From JAXGYV01 sp040772045 (GTDB lineage Bacteria; Actinomycetota; Thermoleophilia; UBA2241): a DNA stretch of 64,000 nucleotides. Of this stretch, positions 25,112-34,355 are shown in pieces. Made by a program: the position numbers and the translations under genes. The stretch is from assembly GCA_040772045.1 (NCBI GenBank), contig JAXGYV010000001.1, positions 248,001 through 312,000 of the forward strand. Reading direction: 5' to 3'. The notes under the pieces are model-generated. The model made no database searches and had not been told where the DNA came from. It saw only the letters and a list, made by a program, of their open reading frames with translations. Position 1 is the stretch's first letter. The number at the start of each line of letters is the position of its first letter.

Positions 25112-26359
25112 TCAACTGCGGACCTGGCCGTCTCCCCAGATCTCGTACTTCGTGCAGGTGAGCTCGCGCACGCCGATCGGCCCGCGGGCGTGGAGCTTCT
25201 GCGTGGAGACGCCGATCTCGGCGCCGAAGCCGAATTCGGCGCCATCGGTGAAGCGCGTGGAGGCGTTCACGTACACACACGCGGCATCGACTCTCCGCAG
25301 GAACGTGCGCGCGGCCACGGCGTCTTCCGTGACGATGGCCTCGGAATGACCACTACCGTAGGCTGCGATGTGCTCCAGCGCCTCTTCAAGTGAGTTGACC
25401 ACGCGTACAGCGAGCTTGAGTGCCATGAACTCCGTCTCATAGTGAGACCGATTCGCGCGCTTGAGCTGAAGCCCTTCTATGAGCGTGGTTGTCGCTTTGT
25501 CGACCGCCATCTCCACGCCACGGCGATCGAGTTCCTGCAGCAGCTGGGGCAGCAGGGTGGCCGCCACCCGCTGGTGCACCAACAGCGTCTCGGCCGCATT
25601 GCCGGTGCCCGGACGCTGGCACTTCGCGTTAACGACGATCGCGTGCGCCTTGTCGAGATCGGCCGCGCTGTCCACGTAGACGTGGCAGTTGCCACCGGCC
25701 GCGTACAGCAAGGGGATGTGGCTGTGGGCGACGAGGTACTCGAGCAAGTCGGCGCCGCCGCGAGGGACGATGACGTCCACCGCGTCGCGACACCGCAGCA
25801 GTTCCAGCAGCTCCTCCCGATCGGGAGATAGATGACTCACGCTCCGGGCCGCCAGTCCAGACTCCAGTACAGCCCCCTCGATGACTTCCGCCAGAATGCG
25901 ATTGGAGTGCTTGGCGGCGGCGCCGCCACGCAGAATGACGGCGTTGCCGCTCTTCAAACACAGAGCTGCCGCGTCTACGGTAACCGCTGGACGGGATTCG
26001 TAAATGACCGCCACCACGCCCAGAGGGACGCGTACCTGGCGTACGTCCATGCCGTTCTCCAGCCGCCATCCGCGTACTACTTCCCCCACTGGATCGTCCA
26101 GCGCGACCACACGACGCACACTGCGAATGGCGTCCCGGAGTCGCTCTTCATCCAGCAAGAGGCGATCGATCAGCGTCTCCGGCAAGCGCGATTGGCGAGC
26201 CAGACGCAGATCTTCGGCGTTGTCGCGAAGGATCTCGTCGAAGCGCCGCTCGAGAGCCTCGGCTATGTGGTGAAGAGCATCGTCTTTCCTCGCCCTGGTG
26301 AGAAGAGCGAGTTCTCCCGCGGCCGCCTTTGCCGCACGACACGTCTCGTCGGTAGTCAT
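25112..26359 (-). CDS. proA: Gamma-glutamyl phosphate reductase family, catalytic cysteine absent
   Basis: The 415-residue protein aligns with ProA from end to end: VPLGVVAVIYESRPAVTVDA, LKSGNAVILRGG, IVPRGG, and the C-terminal signature VVNSLEEALEHIAAYGSGHSEAI. ProA normally makes glutamate semialdehyde through a cysteine in RPGVCNAxETLLV. Here that block reads NAKCQRPGTGNAAETLLV, with glycine at the cysteine position and a new cysteine six residues earlier. No proB is adjacent, although obg-proB-proA is a frequent order. It could be inactive, could use the displaced cysteine, or could have another role. Family assignment is firm, activity doubtful. Confidence 0.9.
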   Translation of the reverse strand: MTTDETCRAAKAAAGELALLTRARKDDALHHIAEALERRFDEILRDNAEDLRLARQSRLPETLIDRLLLDEERLRDAIRSVRRVVALDDPVGEVVRGWRLENGMDVRQVRVPLGVVAVIYESRPAVTVDAAALCLKSGNAVILRGGAAAKHSNRILAEVIEGAVLESGLAARSVSHLSPDREELLELLRCRDAVDVIVPRGGADLLEYLVAHSHIPLLYAAGGNCHVYVDSAADLDKAHAIVVNAKCQRPGTGNAAETLLVHQRVAATLLPQLLQELDRRGVEMAVDKATTTLIEGLQLKRANRSHYETEFMALKLAVRVVNSLEEALEHIAAYGSGHSEAIVTEDAVAARTFLRRVDAACVYVNASTRFTDGAEFGFGAEIGVSTQKLHARGPIGVRELTCTKYEIWGDGQVRS

Positions 26360-26441
26360 TCGGCCTCCTGGGACGTCGCGCGCAAGCGTACCATGGCCGC
26401 GAGCCGGGAGGAGCAGCTCCGCGTATACCAGCGCCCGTTTT

Positions 26442-27704
26442 TCACTCGAACTCGAACTCCTCAGACCCTACGAAGATGGTGTCACCAGGTCGCGCGCCGG
26501 CGAGCCGCAAGGCGTTGCTCACGCCGGCGCGCTCCATGACCATCTGTACGTAGGCAGCGGCCTCGGGGTTCTCGAGGTCTGCCTTAGCGACGAGCCGCTC
26601 CAGGGTAGTCCCGCGTACCCGGAAGGCGATCCCCTCGCGCTCCACCACGAAGTTCGAAGCGCGCTCGGGCGGACGGAGAACTACCGGGAGAGCCTCCGCG
26701 ACCTCCGCTTGCGGCTCGGGCAGCGCCCGCTCGATAGCGTGCACCAGATCGTCCAAACCGCGACGATCCACGCTGGAGACCGCTATCACGGGAGACCCCG
26801 ACGGAGCCTCGCCGGGCAGCCGTGCTCTAACCGTCTGAATCTCGGCCTCCGTGATCAGATCGCACTTCGTAAGCACCACCAGGGCCGGCCGCCGCGCGAG
26901 TTCCGGCCGAAACGACGCCAGCTCGTCGCGAACCGTCCGCAAGGCGTGCACCACGGCCGCCGCGCCGCTCGACGCATCGACGATGTAGAGCAGCAGGGCC
27001 GTACGTTCCACGTGCGCCAAGAACCGGTGACCGAGACCCACACCCTGGCTCGCGCCCTCGACAAGGCCGGGGATATCGGCCACCACCAGACTCCGTTCGC
27101 CGCACGTCAGGACACCCAAATTGGGCTCCAGGGTGGTAAAGGGATAGGGAGCGACCTTCGGCCTGGCGCGCGTGAGCGCCGCCAGCAGCGACGACTTGCC
27201 CGCGTTGGGCAAGCCGACGAGCCCAACGTCGGCGAGGAGCTTCATGGTGAGGACGAGCCAGCGTTCTTCCCCGGGCAGGCCGCGCTCGGCGAAAGCGGGT
27301 GCCCGGCGCCGCGAGGAGACGAAACGGGCGTTTCCGCGCCCGCCCTCTCCGCCGGCGACGACACGCACGCGCTGCCCCTCGGCGACGAGGTCGGCGACGA
27401 GGTCGCCCCCCGGCGTGCAGACCTCCGTACCTACGGGTACGTCCACAACGAGCGTCACACCGTCGGCGCCGTGACGACCTCCGCCACTCCCGTGCTGACC
27501 GCGAGGCGCCACGAGATGCACCTTGCGGCGGAAAAAGGAGAGGTCGCGTGCTTGCCGGGTTGCTCTGAGCACGACGTTGGCCCCGTGCCCACCGTCGCCA
27601 CCGTCCGGACCTCCCTTCGGCACGTACTTTTCGCGCCGAAAACTGACGCAGCCGTTGCCTCCGTGGCCGCCACGAACGTTGATCTTGGCGCGGTCAGCGA
27701 GCAT
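26442..27704 (-). CDS. obgE: Obg-family GTPase with OCT domain
   Basis: Obg/CgtA is an essential ribosome-assembly and stress GTPase. Residues 1 to about 157 form the glycine-rich Obg fold (INVRGGHGGNGCVSFRREKYVPKGGPDGGDGG, here quoted in pieces). The G domain has GLPNAGKSSLL, DIPGLVEGAS and TKCDL. The C-terminal OCT domain (about 345-420) includes NFVVEREGIAFRV and DLENPEAAAYVQMVMERAGV. The length is 420 residues. It follows rplU-rpmA, the classical order. Confidence 0.96.
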   Translation of the reverse strand: MLADRAKINVRGGHGGNGCVSFRREKYVPKGGPDGGDGGHGANVVLRATRQARDLSFFRRKVHLVAPRGQHGSGGGRHGADGVTLVVDVPVGTEVCTPGGDLVADLVAEGQRVRVVAGGEGGRGNARFVSSRRRAPAFAERGLPGEERWLVLTMKLLADVGLVGLPNAGKSSLLAALTRARPKVAPYPFTTLEPNLGVLTCGERSLVVADIPGLVEGASQGVGLGHRFLAHVERTALLLYIVDASSGAAAVVHALRTVRDELASFRPELARRPALVVLTKCDLITEAEIQTVRARLPGEAPSGSPVIAVSSVDRRGLDDLVHAIERALPEPQAEVAEALPVVLRPPERASNFVVEREGIAFRVRGTTLERLVAKADLENPEAAAYVQMVMERAGVSNALRLAGARPGDTIFVGSEEFEFE

Positions 27705-27731
27705 GAGCAGGCGGGAGAGCCCGCCCCGAGA

Positions 27732-27983
27732 TCACTCGGGTGTGACGGAGATGAACCGCCGGTTGTCGCGCGCAGTGAACGCGACGCGACCAGACACGCG
27801 AGCGAAGATGGTGTGATCTCGGCCAATGCCAGCGCCATCGCCCGGCCGGAACACGGTACCCCGCTGGCGAACGATGATGGATCCCGCCGGGACGACTTGG
27901 CCGGCGAACACCTTGACGCCGAGCCGCTTGGCGGCCGAATCGCGTCCGTTACGGCTAGTGCCTGCGCCCTTCTTATGAGCCAC
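27732..27983 (-). CDS. rpmA: 50S ribosomal protein bL27
   Basis: This 83-residue ribosomal protein starts [16 protein letters not shown] and continues [24 protein letters not shown], typical of bL27. The N-terminal tail begins directly at Ala-His-Lys-Lys, without the cleavable extension of Firmicutes. GTG 27983 has GGAG 7 bases upstream and overlaps the rplU end by 11 bases. Confidence 0.97.
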   Translation of the reverse strand: MAHKKGAGTSRNGRDSAAKRLGVKVFAGQVVPAGSIIVRQRGTVFRPGDGAGIGRDHTIFARVSGRVAFTARDNRRFISVTPE

Positions 27984-28308
27984 TCTTCTTCTCCTTCAGG
28001 GCGATGGATTCGATGGCGATGCGAGAGAGTCGGCTGCGATGCCCCCGCGTCTTCTTGAATGTGCTCTTGGGTTTGTACGTGAACACCCTGATCTTCTGCC
28101 CTAAAACATGCTCGAGTACTCTGGCCTTCACCTTGGCCGTCTTAGGGTCCGCGGAACCGTCGGTGGTGCGGACGAGCAGGGTTTCCAGCGTAAGCGACTT
28201 GCCCTCATCTACAGCCAGGCGGTCGACGAGCACCTGATCGCCAGCGCTCACCTTGTACTGCTTGCCGCCCACGCGGACGACGGCATATGTGACGGGGTTT
28301 TCGGTCAT
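27973..28308 (-). CDS. rplU: 50S ribosomal protein bL21
   Basis: bL21 is a 23S rRNA-binding protein of the large subunit. The 111-residue product contains [25 protein letters not shown], and the C-terminal [23 protein letters not shown] 28308 has GGGAG 5 bases upstream; the longer frame to 28338 crosses the promoter region and is rejected. It is first in the rplU-rpmA-obgE transcript. Confidence 0.96.
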   Translation of the reverse strand: MTENPVTYAVVRVGGKQYKVSAGDQVLVDRLAVDEGKSLTLETLLVRTTDGSADPKTAKVKARVLEHVLGQKIRVFTYKPKSTFKKTRGHRSRLSRIAIESIALKEKKSGS

Positions 28309-28336
28309 GCAGACTCCCTCAGGACAACGGGCGCTC

Positions 28337-28366
28337 ATGGTAGAGCATGGCGCTTGCGAGTGTCAA
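28337..28366 (-). promoter_or_regulatory. rplU-rpmA-obgE promoter
   Basis: The minus strand carries a perfect TTGACA (28366-28361), an 18-base spacer and TACCAT (28342-28337), about 28 bases before the rplU ATG. This is the best sigma-70-type promoter in the window. Confidence 0.7.
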
Positions 28367-28392
28367 ACACACGCGCGGCGGATCTCACGCCA

Positions 28393-31038
28393 TCACCCCG
28401 GTCCAGCCGGGCCAACGATCACCGCCGTGCCTCCGGTACGCAGCGTGGTCTCCACCCGCACGCGCCGCCGCAAGCCAAGATGTTGGCGACCTCCCTTAAC
28501 AACCAGCGGATAGCCATGCACCAGGGCCAAGGCATCCTTGGGGCTGTAAATGAGGGAATGCTCCAACTCCAGCTCCAGTTCGGCCCCTTCGACAACCGGC
28601 AGCCGCTGCGCCTCCATCTGCGGTACCGTGCCCTGCGCCACGATCTCGAAGCTGTCTGTGGGGAGCGTGCGCGAGCCTTGGAAGAGAAACCGCTTGCCCG
28701 TCTCGCGCTCCAGTTTCCTGATGCGCTCGTTCTCCTGCAGGCGAGCGCCAACGCTCCCGTTCACCTCGATGAGCAGAGCGGCGGCGCGCGAGGAAGCGGC
28801 GGTCATCCGCAGCCGGCGCTCCACGCGCCGCACAATGGTGTCTTCCGACAGGACCCGACCGGTGCTCGAGCACGTCGCGCAGGCACGCGTGAGGATCCCT
28901 CGCGCGCCATCGGTGGTGTTCTGTCGCGTCATCTCCACGAGGCCGAGCGGCGAGATCTCCACGACGTACGTCTTCGTCCGATCGGTCGCCAGCTCGGCCT
29001 CGAGCCTCGCCAGGACGGCGCTCCTGTTCTCGGTTCGCTCCATGTCGATGAAGTCGATGACGATGATCCCGCCGATATCGCGCAAACGCAGTTGCCGCAC
29101 TACCTCCGTAGCCGCCTCGAGGTTCGTCCTGGTGATGGTGTCCTCCAGACCGCTGCCGCCGGTGTACCGGCCGCTGTTCACATCGATCACGGTGAGCGCC
29201 TCCGCGTGGTCGATCATGATGTTGCCGCCACTCGGCAGCGGCACGCGCCGGGCGAGCGTACGCTCAAGCTGTTCCTCAATGCCGTACTCGTCGAAGAGCG
29301 CCTCCTCACCCTGGTACAGCTCCACCCGGTCCACGAGTTCGGGAGCCACGCGCCCGAGATACGCCAGTAATGCCTTCCGCAGTTTCGCGCTGTCGACCAC
29401 AAAGCGCGTCACGGACTCGTCGAACAGATCCCGAGCCACGGCCAGCGAGATGTCGACTTCTTCGTGCACGAGGCCGGGGGCGGGCGTCTTTTCCGCCTTG
29501 CCCCTAATGCGCGCCCACAGACGAGCCAAGTACTGCAGATCTCGGCGCAGCTCCTCCAGCCCCTTACCCTCGGCCACCGTGCGGACGATGACGCCGGCAT
29601 CCTTGGCTTTGAGCTCCCGACAGATATCTCGCAGGCGATCCCGCTCTTGCTGCGCGAGTCGGCGCGATACTCCAACGCCACTGCCACCCGGCACGTAGAC
29701 CACGTAGCGCCCCGCCAGAGACATGCGCGTGGTGAGTCGCGCACCCTTACTCCCCATGGGGTCCTTGGTCACTTGTACGAGCAGTTCCTGCCCAGCCTGA
29801 AGCAGCTGTGTAATGCGCTTGCCGCGGCGGCTCCCGTTCTCCGGCAACGAGACCTCGTCTACGTGCAGGAAGCCGTTCTTCTCCAACCCGAAATCGACGA
29901 ACGCCGCGTCCATCCCCCGCAGCACGCTCTCCACCTTGGCGCGGTAGATGTTGCCCAGGTACGAGGGACGTTCGGGGCGCTGGAAGTAAACCTCCGCAAG
30001 ACGCCCATCCTCCAGCAGAGCGACGCGTAACTCGCCGTAGTCGCCGCTCGCCACGATGACGCGCTCGGCGCCCGCGCGCTCGGCCGGCGCCGCCTCGCGG
30101 CGACCTTGCCGGCGCCGCGGCCGACGCTCCGCGGCGCCCGCTGGCGCCGCTGGAGTGGACACCTCGTCCGCCGCCGCCTTGATCGGCGCTCCCGCCGTCT
30201 CGGCGACTGCCACGGCGGTCGCCGCTGTCTGACTGCCCTTGCGACCGGAGCGCCGGCGACGCGGCCGTTTGGTCGCCGGCACTCCGACGTCCGTCGCTTC
30301 CGCCTCCTCGTCCGGCCGCTCCTCAACCACCTCACGCGTCGCCGGTGCGGACTGTGGCGAAGGACTCTCTGCTCCGATCTCGCCTGGCGAGCTCGCCGGC
30401 TCGGTCGTCTTGCCGACGGCGGTCGGCTGCGCTCCGTCGGCCGACGAAGCCGCGTTCTGCGCTTGGCGAGAGCCGGATCCGCGCGCGCCGCGCCGACGCC
30501 GGCGCGGCACCGCGGCAGCGGCGGGCGCGGAGAGCTCGCCACCCATCGGCGCCACGGCCTCCTGGCGCTCGGGTTCACCGGGAGGCGACTCGACACTGAG
30601 AGCGGCCAGATCCGCGTTTCTCTCAGACGCTGGCTCCGCCTTTTGAGCGGCGGCGGCCTTGTGCCGGCCGCCGCGGCGGCGACGTCGCGGCGGAGTCGGC
30701 AGTCCCTGCTCCGTGCCTTGAGCATGGTTCTGCTCGCTCGCTGAGGGCTCCGCCGCCACATCGTGCCCCTCACCGCCGTTCGCGTGCGCGGCCGGAGTCT
30801 CAGCGCCCTGGCCAGGCCCGCCGGCCCCCGCAGCTTCCCGATCGGCCTGCTGAGCCGCCGGCGGCTCAGCTCCTCCCGGTTGTGCGGCCGTCTTGCTCCG
30901 ACGACGGCCGCCGCGGTGACCCCGGCGTCGCGGGCGCGGCGCACTGGTCTCGCGACCCTCGTCGGCGGTACTCTTCCCCGTCTCGCGGTCGGGCTGCACC
31001 GCGCCGTCGAGCGGTACTGCGTTGCTCGTATCGTTCAC
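28393..31038 (-). CDS. rng: Ribonuclease E/G with long arginine-patch N-terminal region
   Basis: This endoribonuclease processes rRNA and mRNA. Residues 1 to about 322 are low-complexity and disordered (Ala, Pro, Glu, Gly) with five Arg clusters near 35-48, 117-127, 178-186, 258-267 and 305-314. The S1 domain begins near 325 and contains RAKVESVLRGMDAAFVDFG. The catalytic DNase I-like part has TVIDVNSGRYTGG (Asp619) and IVIDFIDM (Asp662/665), and the zinc-link CATC lies at 720-723. A C-terminal module of about 130 residues ends HLGLRRRVRVETTLR. It starts with GTG and its stop precedes the rplU promoter. Similar gene order (radical SAM, DUF2344, rng, rplU) is widespread in Gram-positives. Confidence 0.93.
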   Translation of the reverse strand: MNDTSNAVPLDGAVQPDRETGKSTADEGRETSAPRPRRRGHRGGRRRSKTAAQPGGAEPPAAQQADREAAGAGGPGQGAETPAAHANGGEGHDVAAEPSASEQNHAQGTEQGLPTPPRRRRRGGRHKAAAAQKAEPASERNADLAALSVESPPGEPERQEAVAPMGGELSAPAAAAVPRRRRRGARGSGSRQAQNAASSADGAQPTAVGKTTEPASSPGEIGAESPSPQSAPATREVVEERPDEEAEATDVGVPATKRPRRRRSGRKGSQTAATAVAVAETAGAPIKAAADEVSTPAAPAGAAERRPRRRQGRREAAPAERAGAERVIVASGDYGELRVALLEDGRLAEVYFQRPERPSYLGNIYRAKVESVLRGMDAAFVDFGLEKNGFLHVDEVSLPENGSRRGKRITQLLQAGQELLVQVTKDPMGSKGARLTTRMSLAGRYVVYVPGGSGVGVSRRLAQQERDRLRDICRELKAKDAGVIVRTVAEGKGLEELRRDLQYLARLWARIRGKAEKTPAPGLVHEEVDISLAVARDLFDESVTRFVVDSAKLRKALLAYLGRVAPELVDRVELYQGEEALFDEYGIEEQLERTLARRVPLPSGGNIMIDHAEALTVIDVNSGRYTGGSGLEDTITRTNLEAATEVVRQLRLRDIGGIIVIDFIDMERTENRSAVLARLEAELATDRTKTYVVEISPLGLVEMTRQNTTDGARGILTRACATCSSTGRVLSEDTIVRRVERRLRMTAASSRAAALLIEVNGSVGARLQENERIRKLERETGKRFLFQGSRTLPTDSFEIVAQGTVPQMEAQRLPVVEGAELELELEHSLIYSPKDALALVHGYPLVVKGGRQHLGLRRRVRVETTLRTGGTAVIVGPAGPG

Positions 31039-31040
31039 GT

Positions 31041-31715
31041 CTACTCACTCTCTCGGCTGCCCGGTCTTACGGGCACGCCGGTGTACTCCACACCAAGTCG
31101 TACAATGCGCGCTGCCGGAGGAGACGCGGCATCGCCCCCCAAGAGCCAACGCACTACCTCTTCCGGCCGCGCGGCGCCGTCGGCGCGGTGCCGCACGGTG
31201 AATCCCATCCACCAGCCCTCTGGGGCACGACGCGCACCGTCAACCGTCACCAACCGCTTGAGATCCACCATGCGGCGTCCCTTCGGCGAAACGCGCTCCA
31301 CGAAAATCTCCTCGGCCGCGCCGAACGCCCGCACCGCGGCTTCCGCCGCCGTTCCGTCCAGCGCCGTCAGACACTCGTACCGCGCAGCTACAGGATCCAA
31401 TCGCGGCCGCTGAGGCCAGAGTTCGACCGCCGTAGGCAGAAGCCCTTCCGCCGCCGCCTCGCGCAGCCGCTCGACGAGCTCGCCAGGATGCGTCACGTCG
31501 CCCGTGACTTCCGCCGCCGCCACCTCATCGCGGCCCTCGACCCCAACGGGCAGCGGCAGGCCGAGGCTGATCCGGGGCTTAGGGCGCATGCCCGCGCTCA
31601 TCGCCAGCGGGATGCCGGCTCGCGCGAACGTCCGCTGCAGCGCGCGAGCCGTGTCGAGGTGCGAGATGTAGCGCGCGCGGCCACCTCGCGCAAAGCGCAG
31701 GACAATCCAGGTCAC
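31041..31715 (-). CDS. DUF2344 (TIGR03936) protein, partner of the radical-SAM protein
   Basis: This 224-residue protein matches the radical-SAM-linked TIGR03936/DUF2344 family: VLRFARGGRARYISHLDTARALQRTFARAG, quoted in part, then PLAMSAGMRPKPRISLGLPLP. Its role is unknown; it is nearly always fused or adjacent to a TIGR03960-type protein. GTG 31715 overlaps that gene's stop (GTGA), so the pair is translationally coupled. The ORF continues far upstream only as a shadow. Confidence 0.88.
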   Translation of the reverse strand: MTWIVLRFARGGRARYISHLDTARALQRTFARAGIPLAMSAGMRPKPRISLGLPLPVGVEGRDEVAAAEVTGDVTHPGELVERLREAAAEGLLPTAVELWPQRPRLDPVAARYECLTALDGTAAEAAVRAFGAAEEIFVERVSPKGRRMVDLKRLVTVDGARRAPEGWWMGFTVRHRADGAARPEEVVRWLLGGDAASPPAARIVRLGVEYTGVPVRPGSRESE

Positions 31716-33490
31716 CGCAGCGCCTCCGCGCCGGCCAGGTCCATGGCCACACCCGCTCGGCATACGCCGCAACTGCCGCACGTGTGCCGGCAGTCGTCCG
31801 TCAGCACACCAGCCACGGCATGCTCGCGCTCCGCGCGCAGGTAGCTTGCCGAGACGAGCGAATCGATGACGCTCTCGCACTCGAGCTCGTCTCCTTCGAA
31901 TGCCCGGTGGATGTTCATCCCGACCGAAGCCGCGGCACGCTCCCAGCGAGCAAGGTCGAAGTGTTCGCGCCAGCTGTCGAACCGCGCACCAGCGCGCCAC
32001 GCCGCCTCCACTACGGCCGACCACTCTCGGCCGCCCACAGCCAGGCGCGCCTCCACTACGGCCGCGCGTGCGTCGTGCAGCGCGAGCTTTACTCCGCGAG
32101 GCCAGGCCCCGCGCAGGAGTCGCTGCCGCGCCTGCAGTACCTCCAACCCGGCGAAGCGCTCTCGTTGAAACGCCGTGCCGGCTTTGGGGACAAACGCGGA
32201 GACCGCCGCCGATACTCGTGCACGACCACGCGTCGCTCGCGCCAGGTCGCGCACGGCGGATGCCGCCTGCGCGATAGCCAAGACGTCCTCGTCGCACTCA
32301 CCCGGCAAGCCGATCATGAAGTAGAGCTTGAGCCCCGTGAAACCCGCATGAAACGTCGCGGCGGCGGCATCGAGCAGCAGCGGTTCGGTCACCCGCTTGT
32401 TGATGGCATCGCGCAGCCGCTGCGTGCCCGCCTCCGGGGCGAGTGTAACGGACCCCCGCTGCCGGTCGCCGAGCGTCGCCAGGCTCACGGCGGCGGAATC
32501 TACCCGCAAAGAGGGGAGAGACACGCGGAGCCCGGGGCGCAGGGCGCGCACCCGCCATACGAGTTCCTCGATCGCGCTGTAGTCGCAGCTCGACAGCGAG
32601 AGCAGCGACACTTCGTCGCACCCCGTCTGTCGCAGCGCTTCCTGCACGGCTTCCACTAGAAGCCCAACCGGACGCTCGCGCACCGGCCGGTACCACATGC
32701 CGGCTTGGCAGAACCGGCAGCCCGCGCCGCAGCCGCGAGCGATCTCCAGCGCCACACGATCGTGCACCGCCTCGAGCAGGGGGACCAGCGGTCGCGTGAC
32801 CGGCGGCGACGACGAGAAGTCGGTGAAGACCTGCCGCCGCGCGCGGCCTCGGGGAGAAGACGCGGGCACCCAGACGCCCGGCACGCCGGTGAGCCGCCGC
32901 AACCTCTCCCACCGGCTGGCCGCCGATACGGCAGCCACGATCTCCGCCAGCCGCCCCTCGACCTCGCCCACGAAGAACGCGTCGAAGAAAGTAGCCAGCG
33001 GCAGAGGGTTCGCGGTTGCCGGCCCCCCACCGAGGACGATCGGGTGTTCGGCCCCGCGCTCGGCGGCGTGAAGGGGAACACCGGCGAGGTCGAGCATCTC
33101 GAGCACGTTGGTGAAGCTCAGCTCGTGCGGCAGCGTGAAGCCCCACACAGCAGCGTCCTTCACCGGGCGGCCGTCTTCCAGCGTCCACAGCTCGACACCC
33201 TCGGCACGCATCAGGTCCGCCATGTCCGGCCATGGACAGTACGCACGCTGCGCGCACGCCGGCGTGTCGTCGTTGATGCCACTGTAGAGGATCTGAAGGG
33301 CTGGGTTGGAGATCCCTATCTCGTAGACGTCCGGATACGAGAGCACCACCAGCGGCTCACCCGCCGGCTTGTGCCGTACGTTGAACTCACCGCCCACGTA
33401 GCGGCCCGGCCGCCGCACGCGGCCGAGCAGGTTCGTGCGGAGATCTCCCGACCCGGCGCTAGTCCACGGAGCGCTTTCGTTGGGCGACAA
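31712..33490 (-). CDS. B12-binding-like radical-SAM protein, TIGR03960 family
   Basis: This 592-residue protein has an N-terminal Rossmann/B12-like domain (VVLSYPDVYEIGISN, GFTLPHELSFTNVLEML, IVLGGGPATANPLP). The radical-SAM core has the cluster motif EIARGCGAGCRFCQAG (CxxxCxxC), then LAPEAGTQRLRDAINK. A C-terminal Cys cluster, TDDCRHTCGSCGVC, could bind a second Fe-S centre. The substrate is unknown. The start is TTG 33490, the only in-frame possibility that keeps the conserved GRVRRPGRYVGGEF near the N terminus; it overlaps the upstream gene by 32 bases. Confidence 0.85.
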   Translation of the reverse strand: MSPNESAPWTSAGSGDLRTNLLGRVRRPGRYVGGEFNVRHKPAGEPLVVLSYPDVYEIGISNPALQILYSGINDDTPACAQRAYCPWPDMADLMRAEGVELWTLEDGRPVKDAAVWGFTLPHELSFTNVLEMLDLAGVPLHAAERGAEHPIVLGGGPATANPLPLATFFDAFFVGEVEGRLAEIVAAVSAASRWERLRRLTGVPGVWVPASSPRGRARRQVFTDFSSSPPVTRPLVPLLEAVHDRVALEIARGCGAGCRFCQAGMWYRPVRERPVGLLVEAVQEALRQTGCDEVSLLSLSSCDYSAIEELVWRVRALRPGLRVSLPSLRVDSAAVSLATLGDRQRGSVTLAPEAGTQRLRDAINKRVTEPLLLDAAAATFHAGFTGLKLYFMIGLPGECDEDVLAIAQAASAVRDLARATRGRARVSAAVSAFVPKAGTAFQRERFAGLEVLQARQRLLRGAWPRGVKLALHDARAAVVEARLAVGGREWSAVVEAAWRAGARFDSWREHFDLARWERAAASVGMNIHRAFEGDELECESVIDSLVSASYLRAEREHAVAGVLTDDCRHTCGSCGVCRAGVAMDLAGAEALR

Positions 33491-34346
33491 TATGTTTCAG
33501 CAATCCTTTCACCCTTACAGGGTCGGCCGGCACTCTCTGCGCCATGCCGGTCTCGTAATACTTCACGGCGGCCTCGCCCAGTGCGAGCGTGCCGGCATAC
33601 CCCACCGCTCCCTTGAGCGCCCAGCCGCCCACCGGGACAATGCCGAGAGCCTGTCGAGCCGCGGTGCGCAACCCGAGGGCGGCAGCCATCACCGTCAGCA
33701 CCTCCGGGACGCGTTCGGGCCCCACGTTCTCGCCGTAGGCGACGCCGATCTGCAGCACCATGCGTAACTGATTCAGCGTCATCGCCGGCATGTCCGCGCC
33801 CGGCAAGAACACCACGGCTCCCACGGCCGCGTTCTGGGCCGCGACACGGCGGACCAGCGAACGCACCACCGCCGGACGCAGCGCCGGCAGGTCGCCGGCG
33901 AGCGCCGGCCCACGCGGTCCAGCAACGCGAGCCACCACCTCCAGGAACCTCGCTCCTCCCTCCGCGCTGCGGGGATCGACCTCCACGAGCTCGTCCGCGT
34001 AGGCGCCCACGCGACGAGCCACAGCCACGGCGCTCGCATCTCCAACGGGCAACGCCACCACTAGCCCGCAGCGAGCACGGCGCGCGGCCGCGACCGTAGC
34101 ACTGAGGTCCGTGCCCGCATCGCCCGCCGCGGCCACTACTACATCGTCCTTTCGCAGTACGGAGAGAGACTCCGCGTCCGCGACGATCAGACCAGATGGC
34201 CGTGACTGCGCCCCCCCGCCGATCGTGGTAACCAGCGCGCTCGCCCCAGGACCAGCGCCGGCGACCACCAGACGCGCCGGCACCCCAACGCTCGCCCGCA
34301 CCTGTTTGGCGACCTTATATACCGCCGAGGCGTTCAGCTTGGCCAC
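33459..34346 (-). CDS. DUF697 (YcjF-like) protein
   Basis: This 295-residue protein has a nucleotide-binding-like N-terminal half without a recognisable P loop; it carries VVVAAAGDAGTDLSATVAA and repeated Ala/Val/Arg stretches. The C-terminal half matches DUF697: PAMTLNQLRMVLQIGVAYGE, then a hydrophobic helical hairpin LGIVPVGGWALKGAVGYAGTLALGEAA. DUF697 is often attached to membrane-associated GTPases; here the GTPase appears degenerate. It sits 9 bases after rodA, suggesting a link to the elongation machinery. GTG start, AGGAG upstream. Confidence 0.75.
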   Translation of the reverse strand: MAKLNASAVYKVAKQVRASVGVPARLVVAGAGPGASALVTTIGGGAQSRPSGLIVADAESLSVLRKDDVVVAAAGDAGTDLSATVAAARRARCGLVVALPVGDASAVAVARRVGAYADELVEVDPRSAEGGARFLEVVARVAGPRGPALAGDLPALRPAVVRSLVRRVAAQNAAVGAVVFLPGADMPAMTLNQLRMVLQIGVAYGENVGPERVPEVLTVMAAALGLRTAARQALGIVPVGGWALKGAVGYAGTLALGEAAVKYYETGMAQRVPADPVRVKGLLKHIVAQRKRSVD

Positions 34347-34355
34347 TTCTCTCTC

